A stretch of DNA of 64,000 nucleotides, taken from positions 43,007-107,006 of the forward strand of contig ONCQ01000031.1 in NCBI GenBank assembly GCA_900316355.1, given 5' to 3'. This DNA comes from an uncultured Prevotellaceae bacterium (lineage in GTDB: Bacteria > Bacteroidota > Bacteroidia > Bacteroidales > Bacteroidaceae). A program made the position numbers and the translations under genes. Below are positions 1 to 8,046 of this stretch, piece by piece; position 1 is the stretch's first letter; every line of letters starts with the position of its first letter. The notes under the pieces are model-generated. The model did not search any database. It was not told where the DNA came from and saw only the letters and a program-made list of their open reading frames with translations.

Positions 1-150
1 TTGCAAAGATATGGCATAAACTCGGAATAATCCTTTACAAATTACAAGAACGACATTTCATATTCACACAAGAAGCTTTCATATTCTCACAAAACATGTG
101 CAAAATCACAAAATCCCGATAGAATAGGGCGAAATGTGATTCAAAACTGC

Positions 151-158
151 TACCTTTG
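151..158 (+). promoter_or_regulatory. TAnnTTTG -7 box of the AraC-type regulator
   Basis: TACCTTTG matches the Bacteroidetes -7 consensus. Only five bases separate it from the GTG start at 164, so the transcript would have almost no 5' leader. Confidence 0.75.
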
Positions 159-163
159 CACAT

Positions 164-1330
164 GTGGAAGCTCTCTTCTTTACAGCTATGCCCATGTTCG
201 TTTGCTTGTTCTGGTCTATACTGCTGGCATTCGAACTGCGTACAGACGGACGTAACCGGCCCCGGCTGCACTTGTTTGTATTCATGCTCACGGCCACGGT
301 ACTCTACTTCGGTCATTTTGTGTTCTTTAACCGCGATACCGCTCTCATGCCTGTAACCGACACTTTGTATTGTGTGGCCAATCTGGCCGTTTACCCCTTG
401 TACTACCTTTATATATGCTCGCTAAGCGTTCGTCAGTACAGCTTCCGCAGACAGTGGTTCATCTTGTTGCCTGCGCTGTGTGGAGGTGTTGCGATAGGGA
501 CGCTTTATGTGCTGATGTCTCCCGATGAAATCGGGCATTTTGTCAATCAGTATTTGTATTGTGGCAACCGTGAGAAGCTCGTTGGATTGGTCGCATTGCA
601 AGCCTATGTCCACGATATTTGCAAGGTGGTGTTTGCCCTCCTCATCATTCCCGTGCTCGTTTATGGACGTATTCATATCAAGGAGTACGACCAACAGGTG
701 AAGAATGCCTATGCCGACGATGACAACAAGACGTTGGCCATCATCCACCAGATGCTCAGTGCCTTCATCATCATTTCTGCGCTGTCGTTCGCGGCCAATA
801 TCATAGGTCGCCATCAGTTCGCTTCATCGAGTTGGCTTCTGGCGATACCCTCTACACTCTTTTCCATTGTGCTCTTCATGATTGGCTACATAGGTTACAA
901 GCAGGAGTTCAGCATCGGCGATATTGAGCAGGATGAGCAACTGGCCGATCAGAGCCTGCCGGATTCGCCTAATATCTCCAAGCTGCACAGCCGCATAGAA
1001 CAACTCATGGAAGAGGAGGAATTGTTCCGCCGACCCAACATCAAGATTGCTGACTTGGTCAGTCTTCTGAACACCAACCGCAACTACATCTACCAGGCCA
1101 TCAATCGCGAGATGGGCATCTCCTTCTGCGAATATATCAACCAAAAGCGCATCAACTATGCCGCTTTGCTCATCGCTCAGCACCCCGAGATGTATTTGAG
1201 TGAGGTCGCAGAGCAATCGGGCTTTTCCAATAACACCTCGTTCTATCGCAACTTTAAGCTATACAAGGGTGTAGGACCGAAGGAATTCCAATGTGGCCTA
1301 AGAAACGGAACGGTGAATAAATCAGAGTGA
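164..1330 (+). CDS. Membrane-anchored AraC-family transcriptional regulator
   Basis: The protein has 388 residues. The first ~250 are strongly hydrophobic, with about seven membrane segments (for example the blocks around LFWSILLAF, LYYLYICSL and LFSIVLFMIGYIGY). Residues ~285-380 form a C-terminal AraC helix-turn-helix pair (INREMGISFCEYIN and EVAEQSGFSNNTSFYRNFK). This 7TM-plus-AraC architecture is common in Bacteroidetes and presumably couples a membrane signal to transcription; signal and targets are unknown. GTG at 164 is chosen because it completes the first membrane helix; ATG at 188 would shorten that helix to about 15 residues. The last ~60 codons and the following ~86 bases recur at 5214-5479. 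Confidence 0.85.
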   Translation: MEALFFTAMPMFVCLFWSILLAFELRTDGRNRPRLHLFVFMLTATVLYFGHFVFFNRDTALMPVTDTLYCVANLAVYPLYYLYICSLSVRQYSFRRQWFILLPALCGGVAIGTLYVLMSPDEIGHFVNQYLYCGNREKLVGLVALQAYVHDICKVVFALLIIPVLVYGRIHIKEYDQQVKNAYADDDNKTLAIIHQMLSAFIIISALSFAANIIGRHQFASSSWLLAIPSTLFSIVLFMIGYIGYKQEFSIGDIEQDEQLADQSLPDSPNISKLHSRIEQLMEEEELFRRPNIKIADLVSLLNTNRNYIYQAINREMGISFCEYINQKRINYAALLIAQHPEMYLSEVAEQSGFSNNTSFYRNFKLYKGVGPKEFQCGLRNGTVNKSE

Positions 1331-1416
1331 TTAGGTCATGATTAACAACCAATACAAGCTTTTTACGCATCAAAACTGCAAAAAACTATCAAAAAAGTTG
1401 TCGCGTATGTCAATAA
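1151..1416 (+). repeat. Long direct repeat, copy 1 (3' end of AraC gene plus downstream)
   Basis: About 266 bp that recurs at 5214-5479 with the same length and scattered substitutions. It covers the C-terminal HTH codons, the stop codon and ~86 bp of downstream sequence. The downstream part is almost identical in both copies. Confidence 0.85.
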
Positions 1417-1456
1417 TTTAATCTCTGTTCCCCGAGCTGATGGCATCATGTATGGG

Positions 1457-2917
1457 TTAGCTTTCCTTTGACTTCTTGGGCGCTTTGGTCAGCGGGAAGT
1501 TGATACCGATGGTCAGGTCTGCATTGCTGCGGAGTGGTACGAAGGGCTTGGCAACTTTGAAGAAAGTGTGGTCCATGCCGATAAAGAAGTTGAACCCGAT
1601 GGGATGGAGGTTCAGCATCCAGCCGAAGCAAGGGCCGAGCGTGCCGATACCACCATTGACGTTCATGTCAAACCAGTTGCAAGGAGCGTAGTTGACGCTT
1701 AAGCGTTCTTCGTTCCATGTGTAGTCACCTTGGAAGCGTGTCGTGGAGAGCAATCCGAACCGCACCTTGTCATATACGGGGAGGGCATACTCTACGCCGA
1801 CGTTCAAGGTGATACCGATGCCGTAGGTCTTACCGCCCTCATTGCCCTTATTCTCCAAACGGTATAAATCCTCGATGCGATCGCCGAGGTCTTCGATTTG
1901 GTCGTTGAGCGTCTTGTTGTTATTGTCGCCTTCTTTGACTCGGATGTTTTGGAAACCTTCAAATTCGAATTTGTCGCCATTGTTTTCTATGACGTGTGAT
2001 TCATTCCAATGAATGAAGCCGAGGTCGAGGACGCCAATGCTGGCTTTCAGACCTGGAACAAGTTCCTTGAAATCATATACGGCACCGAGGTCCAAGGCTG
2101 CACCAAAGCCGCCGAGGCCGGGGCTGTTAAACTTGATTTCATCGACAGTGTTGTAGCCGTAGCGCTCGCCTGTCGCAGGGTCAATGCGTGTGTTTCTGCT
2201 ATCGTCCTTGTAGTTGGCATGTTTTTCAGTAAATTCAATACCTTTGATATTCACCTCTGCAGAAGCATGAGCGGTGGCTGTCCATCGGTGCGGGTCTTCC
2301 ATATTCAGCTGTAGGTCTTCCAACTCAGTATTTACACGTGCTCCACCAAAGAGGAGTTTCAGCTTACCGCCTACAGTCCAGTGCTCGTCAATCTTGTGGC
2401 TATGGCCGAGAGCCACCTCAAGGAAAGCTTGCTCGTTGATGCCAGCATCGCCAATGTTATAGTTCTGGTTCTGTAGGTTCTTGGTCAGGTCGAACAGGTC
2501 TTTGCCAAAGTGAATGCCTCCCATAGTGCGTAGGTTGATTCCGATAGTATTAAAACCATTCCATGCGGAAAAACCAATGGCAATAACAGGCAAACGGAAT
2601 TCATCGATGAGTTTGTTGTTGTCGTTGATATTATTCAGAGCCTCGGATGGTGAAACGTCGGGGTGCAGGAAGGTGACTGTCTTGCCATTCCTGTTGAAGA
2701 GAACATCGCTAACGCCGAGATTCCCCTTCACGCTCATGTTAACATTGCCTAAAAGCGGGAATGAGAAGTAGTTCTGGGGTGCTTCGAAAGCAGGGTTCAG
2801 TTCATGACGGTAGAGAGAACCCTCCATGAAATAGCTGCTACTGAATTGTTGTGCAAAGGCCGGAGCAGTCAGCATGAAAGAGAAAGCGGCCAATGTCAGT
2901 TTTATAGTTGTTTTCAT
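1457..2917 (-). CDS. DUF5723 family outer-membrane protein
   Basis: A 486-residue protein with a signal peptide (MKTTIKLTL...APAFA, cut before QQF). The body has alternating aromatic/glycine patterns expected of an outer-membrane beta-barrel. The start of the mature protein (SSSYFMEGSLYRHELNPAF) is what I recall as the DUF5723 signature in Bacteroidales. The upstream in-frame ATG at 2947 would add ten non-signal residues, so ATG at 2917 is preferred. It is the second gene of a two-gene unit behind the lipoprotein at 2971-5043. The barrel fold is inferred; function unknown. Confidence 0.8.
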   Translation of the reverse strand: MKTTIKLTLAAFSFMLTAPAFAQQFSSSYFMEGSLYRHELNPAFEAPQNYFSFPLLGNVNMSVKGNLGVSDVLFNRNGKTVTFLHPDVSPSEALNNINDNNKLIDEFRLPVIAIGFSAWNGFNTIGINLRTMGGIHFGKDLFDLTKNLQNQNYNIGDAGINEQAFLEVALGHSHKIDEHWTVGGKLKLLFGGARVNTELEDLQLNMEDPHRWTATAHASAEVNIKGIEFTEKHANYKDDSRNTRIDPATGERYGYNTVDEIKFNSPGLGGFGAALDLGAVYDFKELVPGLKASIGVLDLGFIHWNESHVIENNGDKFEFEGFQNIRVKEGDNNNKTLNDQIEDLGDRIEDLYRLENKGNEGGKTYGIGITLNVGVEYALPVYDKVRFGLLSTTRFQGDYTWNEERLSVNYAPCNWFDMNVNGGIGTLGPCFGWMLNLHPIGFNFFIGMDHTFFKVAKPFVPLRSNADLTIGINFPLTKAPKKSKES

Positions 2918-2970
2918 ATTCGTAGATATTTCAATTTCGTTCAACATTTAACTGGAGCTATCCATTACTA

Positions 2971-5043
2971 TTACTTATCTATAATGGTGACACCGCCGTC
3001 CACGCCAATGCGGACATTGGTCAGTTTGATATAAGAAGTTGCTCGGAGAGATGCATCAATGTTATGGGTGTTCTGGAGTGTAGCCTTCAATTTGATGCCA
3101 TCAAACTGATGCGCAGACTCCTTCAGATAATCATTAATGCTGCCCTGCTTGGCCTTTAAGACCAGACGGATGTTATCAGCCTCCTGACTGCCGTCGGCAT
3201 TGGCACGAATCGTCAACGGATTGACAACCTTGTAAGAGCCGCCCGAACGAACCTGCTTGGAAATCTCCATGCCATTGATGACATTACCATCCTTATCGAT
3301 GGGGGTAGCCTCCAAGAGAGTCTCGAGAGGTATTGTGGTCTTCATCTGAGCCTCGATGATAAGAGCATCAAAGGAAATCTTGTCGAGACCTGAACCGAGG
3401 TCGATGCCAGTCTCATCAGAACGATACACCAACTTGAAGTTGGGGCCGAATGTCAGCTTACAGTGGGCCATATAGTCAAACTGAACTTTGTAGTCTGAGT
3501 TGACGGGAAGATCGACACAGTTGTTCAGCTCAACCACCAGGCGGCCATTGTTGCCACCGCCCATGATGGAAAGATGATCAGGCACCTTAACCAGCAGCTG
3601 TTCCAGATTGCTCACCTGAACGGGAGCACCAAAAGTGCTGTTTGCATATTCGCTGGGATATTCGATGTTTTCAAGTTGCTTCACCAAAGGTACGACGTAT
3701 CCATTCTCTTTGCTCAGGAATGAGATGCTCGGCGTTACGCCTTGCTTGGCAATGACAACATCACACGGAGCTGCGCCGTTCTTGGGATAAGAGGTCATCA
3801 CCAAATCGCGAACCGTAGCTGCTGCGGGCAGGTTGGTGTTCACCTTCAGGAAAAGCTGGGGAGCAGAGAGGTCTAAGCAGACATCGTCCTCGGTGAGGAA
3901 GTCGGGGAGGTTATTCAACTGAATGTCATCGATCTTGTCAATGGCGTGGTGAATAGAGCCGGTGAACTTACTGACATATAAGTTATTATCTGAGAGAGAG
4001 ACGCTATTCTTGAACTCGCCTTTGCCATCAAATTTTATGGATGTGGGAAGTACCGCACCATAGTTGCCCATAGCAATCTGTACTAAATCAGCCGCGGACA
4101 GCGCATCATAGTTGATGTCCACGTCTGCAACATGCAGGTCACCAAGAATCTTGACCTCGCTCTCCAGCATGTTCACCTTACCCATGTCCTTCATAGGAGT
4201 AGCACCGGGCTCGAAAGAGAAACAACCGTTGTTGCCCATATATGCACCTTTGAGTTTCAACACGATGTTTGCCTTATTGGTCTTGGCCAGTTCCAAAGGT
4301 GCTGTGGGGAAGAGTAATACCTGCTTGTTAGTTTCCAGTTGGGGAGTGGTTTCTACGACGTGGTTCTCCGAGTCTTTCGGATCTTTATCTTTATAGTCTG
4401 GATGATTGTCGTTATAGATAGCTTTTTCGATGTCAAAGCCAAGGGGGAGCTCAATCCTTAGTGTTCCAAAGCGCAGACTCTTGAGCTTTGTGCCATAATC
4501 TTTTACGGTAAGTTTGAAAGTTACCGTCTGGTCGTTCCCCAAAGCGATTTCCTTGATATCCAGCACGTCAGCATTAATCTGAGTTGAGCTTTTTTCATTA
4601 AACTTAATCTCTGTCTTTTCTTCAAAAGGATATTCCCACAGAATAACAGCAGGAGCTGGATCTGATACGGGGCTAGGAGCGTATGCCTTCGTCGAAGCAG
4701 GGACATCCTGACCATAAAGGGTTACATTTTCAAAGCCCTTAATGTTTGGCGATTCAAACTTGATTTCACCGATGTGAATCGTCTGCTCCGTGGAGGAGCC
4801 ACCTTTGTGCAAGTAATAGAAACCATCGGCGGACTCCATCACAGCGCCATCGTCTGTCAAAGAGAACAAATTGTTAAGCTGGATGTCTTCAGTGCTACTC
4901 GTGGGTAGCATGAAAGTTCCGTTACCTACTTTCATTGTCGTGTCGAGATTGGTCAAGTCATAGTCCTTGTCAACACAAGCCGTGAGTGCTACAGCACCTC
5001 CGCAGAGAGCCATGAGCATAGTTCTGAGAAGTCGTTTTTTCAT
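2971..5043 (-). CDS. Large Bacteroidales surface lipoprotein, function unknown
   Basis: A 690-residue protein starting MKKRLLRTML with lipobox LTAC (Cys23) followed by VDKDYDLTN. The long beta-rich body has repeated phrases such as DIQLNNL, but no catalytic motif I recognise. The open frame extends to 5121, but the -7 box at 5088-5095 and the signal peptide favour ATG at 5043. It is the promoter-proximal gene of an operon with the DUF5723 protein (53 bp gap), which suggests that the two act together at the outer membrane. The whole operon lies between the two copies of the AraC-gene direct repeat. Confidence 0.8.
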   Translation of the reverse strand: MKKRLLRTMLMALCGGAVALTACVDKDYDLTNLDTTMKVGNGTFMLPTSSTEDIQLNNLFSLTDDGAVMESADGFYYLHKGGSSTEQTIHIGEIKFESPNIKGFENVTLYGQDVPASTKAYAPSPVSDPAPAVILWEYPFEEKTEIKFNEKSSTQINADVLDIKEIALGNDQTVTFKLTVKDYGTKLKSLRFGTLRIELPLGFDIEKAIYNDNHPDYKDKDPKDSENHVVETTPQLETNKQVLLFPTAPLELAKTNKANIVLKLKGAYMGNNGCFSFEPGATPMKDMGKVNMLESEVKILGDLHVADVDINYDALSAADLVQIAMGNYGAVLPTSIKFDGKGEFKNSVSLSDNNLYVSKFTGSIHHAIDKIDDIQLNNLPDFLTEDDVCLDLSAPQLFLKVNTNLPAAATVRDLVMTSYPKNGAAPCDVVIAKQGVTPSISFLSKENGYVVPLVKQLENIEYPSEYANSTFGAPVQVSNLEQLLVKVPDHLSIMGGGNNGRLVVELNNCVDLPVNSDYKVQFDYMAHCKLTFGPNFKLVYRSDETGIDLGSGLDKISFDALIIEAQMKTTIPLETLLEATPIDKDGNVINGMEISKQVRSGGSYKVVNPLTIRANADGSQEADNIRLVLKAKQGSINDYLKESAHQFDGIKLKATLQNTHNIDASLRATSYIKLTNVRIGVDGGVTIIDK

Positions 5044-5087
5044 AAGGAACAAGAAGATATGATTAGGGAATGTGATTATGTATGGCA

Positions 5088-5095
5088 CAAAGGTA
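5088..5095 (-). promoter_or_regulatory. -7 box of the lipoprotein/DUF5723 operon
   Basis: TACCTTTG on the minus strand, about 45 bases upstream of ATG at 5043. Confidence 0.75.
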
Positions 5096-5186
5096 TGTAT
5101 TATTTTTAGCATACGGAACATTTATTACAAAAAATAATCAAAAAAGACAAAATTCCTTTTCGCAGAGGTCGATATATACACTTATT

Positions 5187-5393
5187 ATGCAAAGAAATAC
5201 ATTAACCGAAAGCATCGACTATGCCGCTTCGCTCATCGCTCAACACCCTGGCATGCATCTGACCGAGGTCTCAGAACAGTCGGGCTTCACCAACAACACC
5301 TCGTTTTATCGCAACTTTAAGCTATACAAGGGTGTAGGACTGAAGGAATTCCAATGTGGCCTAAGAAACGGAACTGTGAGTAAATCAGAGTGA
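5187..5393 (+). pseudogene. Truncated AraC C-terminal HTH fragment
   Basis: An open frame of 68 codons beginning MQRNTLTESIDYAA. From codon 9 it matches the last ~60 residues of the regulator at 164-1330 (NNTSFYRNFKLYKGVG is identical). The membrane part and the first HTH helix pair are missing, so this is a duplicated gene end and not a working regulator, unless the lone HTH is expressed. No TAnnTTTG box lies just upstream on this strand. Confidence 0.75.
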
Positions 5394-5479
5394 TTAGGTC
5401 ATGATTAACAACCAATACAAGCTTTTTACGCATCAAAACTGCAAAAAACTATCAAAAAAGTTGTCGCGTATGTCAATAA
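5214..5479 (+). repeat. Long direct repeat, copy 2
   Basis: Second copy of the ~266-bp segment at 1151-1416, with no length difference. It ends at the same base (GTCAATAA), after which a short direct repeat (GTATGTCAATAA twice) begins. Confidence 0.85.
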
Positions 5480-5541
5480 GTATGTCAATAAAGCTTACAT
5501 TTGCCCCAACAATTCATTTATTCCCCCAACAATTCATTTAT
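5468..5541 (+). repeat. Two short tandem duplications in the outer-membrane protein leader
   Basis: GTATGTCAATA occurs twice in a row (5468-5490) and CCCCAACAATTCATTTATTC occurs twice in a row (~5504-5543). They flank the -7 box at 5496-5503, so they probably arose by slippage in the promoter and leader. Confidence 0.7.
5496..5503 (+). promoter_or_regulatory. -7 box of the outer-membrane protein/lipoprotein operon
   Basis: TACATTTG fits TAnnTTTG and sits 60 bases before ATG 5564. Confidence 0.6.
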
Positions 5542-5563
5542 TCATTAAATCTCTTTATTCCTT

Positions 5564-6358
5564 ATGAACAAAAAGATTCTCTTTTTTGTGGCCGCATTCA
5601 TGCTGGTTGCAAACGTTGCTAAAGCACAGGACGAAGATGACAACTACATCTTCACGCATCTCGGTGCCGGCCTCTCTCTCGGTCTGGACGGTATCGGCGT
5701 CGAAGTCGCCGCTCCCTGTACCCCTTATTTAGGTATCCGCGCGGGTATCAGCTTTATCCCCAAGATTAACATCAAGAACATCAATTTCGATTATACAAGA
5801 AAAGGAATTGATGGTAAGGGTAAGGTAGATGCTGCTTTCAAGAAAATAGACGGCAAGCTCTTGTTTGATGCCTATCCTTTTGGCAATAAGTACTCTTTCC
5901 ACGTCACAGCTGGTCTCTTCATTGGTAACAATGATCTTGCTACAGCTCAGGTTTGGGAAGACTCTGAAGCACCTTTCGATGGTTATGTTATTCCTGAATC
6001 GAACAACCCTAATAATTATGTTGTTGAAGCTGGCCCCTCTAGTGCAAGCAATAAGAGCATCAAGGCGCGGGTGAAATACAATGTGGTGAAGCCATATGTG
6101 GGCATCGGTTTTGGCCGTATGGTTCCGAAACCCAATAAGCGTGTGGGCGTCAGCTGCGACATAGGTGTACAATTCCATGGAAAACCCAGCCTTCAGGCCT
6201 ATTCATGGGAAGGTAAAAAGTACTTAGATGTCACGGCTGGCGATATCAAGAGCCTTCTGGATGAGAAAGGCTCCACCATTGATGACGTCTATAAGTACAA
6301 GGATAAGTTTATAGTATGGCCTGTCATTAACATTCGTATTACTGGCCGTATCTTCTAA
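5564..6358 (+). CDS. Putative outer-membrane beta-barrel protein
   Basis: A 264-residue protein with a clear signal peptide (MNKKILFFVAAFMLVANVAKA, cut before QDED). The rest has glycine/aromatic-rich strands (LGAGLSLGLDGIGVEVA; KPYVGIGFGRMVPKPNKRVG; final WPVINIRITGRIF), typical of a small barrel ending in an aromatic residue. A short tail follows the strand that carries YKYKDKFIV. The gene is followed 35 bp later by a lipoprotein gene in the same direction, so the two are probably co-transcribed. No enzymatic motif is visible. Confidence 0.75.
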   Translation: MNKKILFFVAAFMLVANVAKAQDEDDNYIFTHLGAGLSLGLDGIGVEVAAPCTPYLGIRAGISFIPKINIKNINFDYTRKGIDGKGKVDAAFKKIDGKLLFDAYPFGNKYSFHVTAGLFIGNNDLATAQVWEDSEAPFDGYVIPESNNPNNYVVEAGPSSASNKSIKARVKYNVVKPYVGIGFGRMVPKPNKRVGVSCDIGVQFHGKPSLQAYSWEGKKYLDVTAGDIKSLLDEKGSTIDDVYKYKDKFIVWPVINIRITGRIF

Positions 6359-6393
6359 TATGACTTTTGTTAAACAGTTAAACATTATTAATC

Positions 6394-7326
6394 ATGAAAA
6401 TTCAGAAAATCTTTTGGGCCTTGATGGTGGCTGTGCTGCCTTTTGGCTTTACTGCATGTAGCAGCGATGATGAAGAAGGTGGTGCAGATAGCGGAACCGT
6501 ACAGCTTAGCACACCTGTGAACAAGAGTGTTGAAGGACAATATGTTGTCCAAAATGGTCCCAGGGTGAACGTCAATGCCAGTAACACCATCACGCTGGCC
6601 ATTCCCAAAAAGCAGGGACTGGTCAAGGCTTTCACTCGTGCAGATGGTGATGTAGAGTATGAGTATGTCGTTGGTTCCTACACAAAGAGCGGCGACACCT
6701 ACACCATCACAGTTGGCGGTTCGGTATGGGGTAGTGTGACCATCACTCCTGCTGGTGAAGGCAAGTATCAAATAGAAATCGCTCCTAAGGATGCTGAGCC
6801 CATCGTTGCTGAGGCCACCAAGACAGCTCCAGTAGCTTCCGGCGAGACAACTGACAATCTCTGCCGCACATGGAAGGCCTATGAAATCCGCATCGAAGTG
6901 CTTCGTCCCGGTGCAACCTCATGGATTGGCAAGAAGGCAACCCCCGACTTCGAAGATGTCAAGAAGAAAGTAGAGGAAGAAGGCTGCGAAGTTGACGATG
7001 ACTTTGGCAATGGCTATGAGCTTGAGCGCATCAGCTTCGACAATGCAGGTGGCTTTACCATCGGCTTCAATCAGGCCAAGAACCCCGATGCTAAGCCCTA
7101 CGTCGGTGCTTGGTCATGGCGTGATCAAGCAGCTGGCACCCTTCACTACACATGGGCCGACAAAGATATGGGTAACTCCTATGAGACCGGTGATGCGCAG
7201 GTGGAGTTCAAGACGGTTGATAACACTCCTGAGTGCTGGCTCAACCTGAACTCAACCATTAAGAGCACAAAAGACGATAAAGAATATGCAGTGAAACTCA
7301 AGATTTGCATGCGCGAGCTTAAGTAA
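6394..7326 (+). CDS. Putative lipoprotein, function unknown
   Basis: A 310-residue protein with signal peptide and lipobox GFTAC (Cys22) followed by SSDDEEGG, a +2/acidic pattern typical of surface-exposed Bacteroidetes lipoproteins. Residues ~40-130 look beta-rich. The C-terminal half has a W-rich region (GAWSWRDQAAGTLHYTW) that could be a small beta-barrel or lipocalin-like domain. It is the second gene of the unit starting at 5564 and is followed by a strong hairpin terminator. I do not recognise a specific family. Confidence 0.7.
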   Translation: MKIQKIFWALMVAVLPFGFTACSSDDEEGGADSGTVQLSTPVNKSVEGQYVVQNGPRVNVNASNTITLAIPKKQGLVKAFTRADGDVEYEYVVGSYTKSGDTYTITVGGSVWGSVTITPAGEGKYQIEIAPKDAEPIVAEATKTAPVASGETTDNLCRTWKAYEIRIEVLRPGATSWIGKKATPDFEDVKKKVEEEGCEVDDDFGNGYELERISFDNAGGFTIGFNQAKNPDAKPYVGAWSWRDQAAGTLHYTWADKDMGNSYETGDAQVEFKTVDNTPECWLNLNSTIKSTKDDKEYAVKLKICMRELK

Positions 7327-7350
7327 GCAAACTCTTTTCGCCTATTTAAT

Positions 7351-7390
7351 ACAAGCGCCCCGCTCTCGCCTGAGAGTGGGGCGCTTGTTT
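7351..7390 (+). terminator. Intrinsic terminator after lipoprotein gene
   Basis: A 17-base arm starting ACAAGCGCCCC pairs with ...GGGGCGCTTGT around a four-base loop, and TTT follows. It lies 25 bp after the stop codon at 7326. Confidence 0.85.
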
Positions 7391-7413
7391 GAGATGCGGT
7401 AGGGTGTGATGGA

Positions 7414-7477
7414 ATTTGCCATAAATGGCAAAACCATTTGCCACTGATGGCAAAAGCATTTGCCATGTGTGGCAAAA
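7414..7477. repeat. Three tandem 18-bp palindromes TTTGCCAnnnnTGGCAAA
   Basis: Three copies of the same palindrome (loops TAAA, CTGA and TGTG) are spaced 22-23 bp apart between the convergent lipoprotein and DUF3276 genes. The loops differ but the arms are kept. This suggests a bound site or a structured RNA and not simple duplication. Confidence 0.75.
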
Positions 7478-7480
7478 GCA

Positions 7481-7520
7481 ATAAGACTGCACTCTTATCG
7501 GCGTAAGAGTGCAGTCTTAT
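7481..7520. terminator. Hairpin between convergent genes
   Basis: A perfect 17-bp stem (ATAAGACTGCACTCTTA and its complement) with a six-base loop. It lies between the convergent genes ending at 7326 and 7546. T-tracts are weak on both sides. Confidence 0.65.
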
Positions 7521-7545
7521 CTTTGTAGGGGTTGGCCGTATCGGC

Positions 7546-7884
7546 TTAGAACTCCAGTCCGTCGAGCTGTATGTCGTTGCGGGGCTCGTCGGGGCGCTGC
7601 TCTACGGGGCCGTTCTGGTCGTAGATGAACTTGATGGCGTCTGCCAGTCCGTTGGTGAACTTCTCGAAGTCTTCGGGATAGATGAAAATCTTGTGCTTCT
7701 CGTAGTTGAACTGCGGCATGTCGGGATCGCCGCTGACGATTTTCTTGCTCTCTGTGAGTGACAGGTACATGTCGCCACGGCTGTTCTGCTTCACGTCAAC
7801 ATAGTAGATTCTCTTTCCTGCTTTGATGGAGCGCGAGAAAAGAATCTCCTTCTCGCCGTGGCCAAATGAGTTGTTTTCTTTCAT
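7546..7884 (-). CDS. DUF3276 / PUR-family nucleic-acid-binding protein
   Basis: A 112-residue protein with the PUR-alpha-like (DUF3276) pattern: EILFSRSIKAGKRIYYVDVKQ, then YLSLTESKK and a final HKIFIYPEDFEKF element. Family members bind single-stranded DNA or RNA through a PUR-repeat fold and are small single-domain proteins in Bacteroidetes, so the length is normal. It is monocistronic, divergent from nusB and convergent with the lipoprotein operon. The family call is firm; the cellular role is not known. Confidence 0.85.
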   Translation of the reverse strand: MKENNSFGHGEKEILFSRSIKAGKRIYYVDVKQNSRGDMYLSLTESKKIVSGDPDMPQFNYEKHKIFIYPEDFEKFTNGLADAIKFIYDQNGPVEQRPDEPRNDIQLDGLEF

Positions 7885-7925
7885 GTTTGATGGTGTTTTT
7901 TGCTTTTTCTTGCGTTTTTGTGTGC

Positions 7926-7933
7926 CAAAATTA
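7926..7933 (-). promoter_or_regulatory. -7 box of DUF3276 gene
   Basis: TAATTTTG on the minus strand fits TAnnTTTG, about 42 bases before ATG 7884. Confidence 0.55.
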
Positions 7934-8007
7934 GAGATAAATTGCCAAACAACACAAAAAATGATGAAAAAAGTGCTACAGTCGGCTGTATTTTGCCCGA
8001 GAATGTG

Positions 8008-8015
8008 TATTTTTG
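8008..8015 (+). promoter_or_regulatory. -7 box of the nusB operon
   Basis: TATTTTTG fits TAnnTTTG and is followed by CA, 32 bases before ATG 8047. Confidence 0.65.
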
Positions 8016-8046
8016 CACGTCAAAACAAAGAAAGTAAGAACATATT

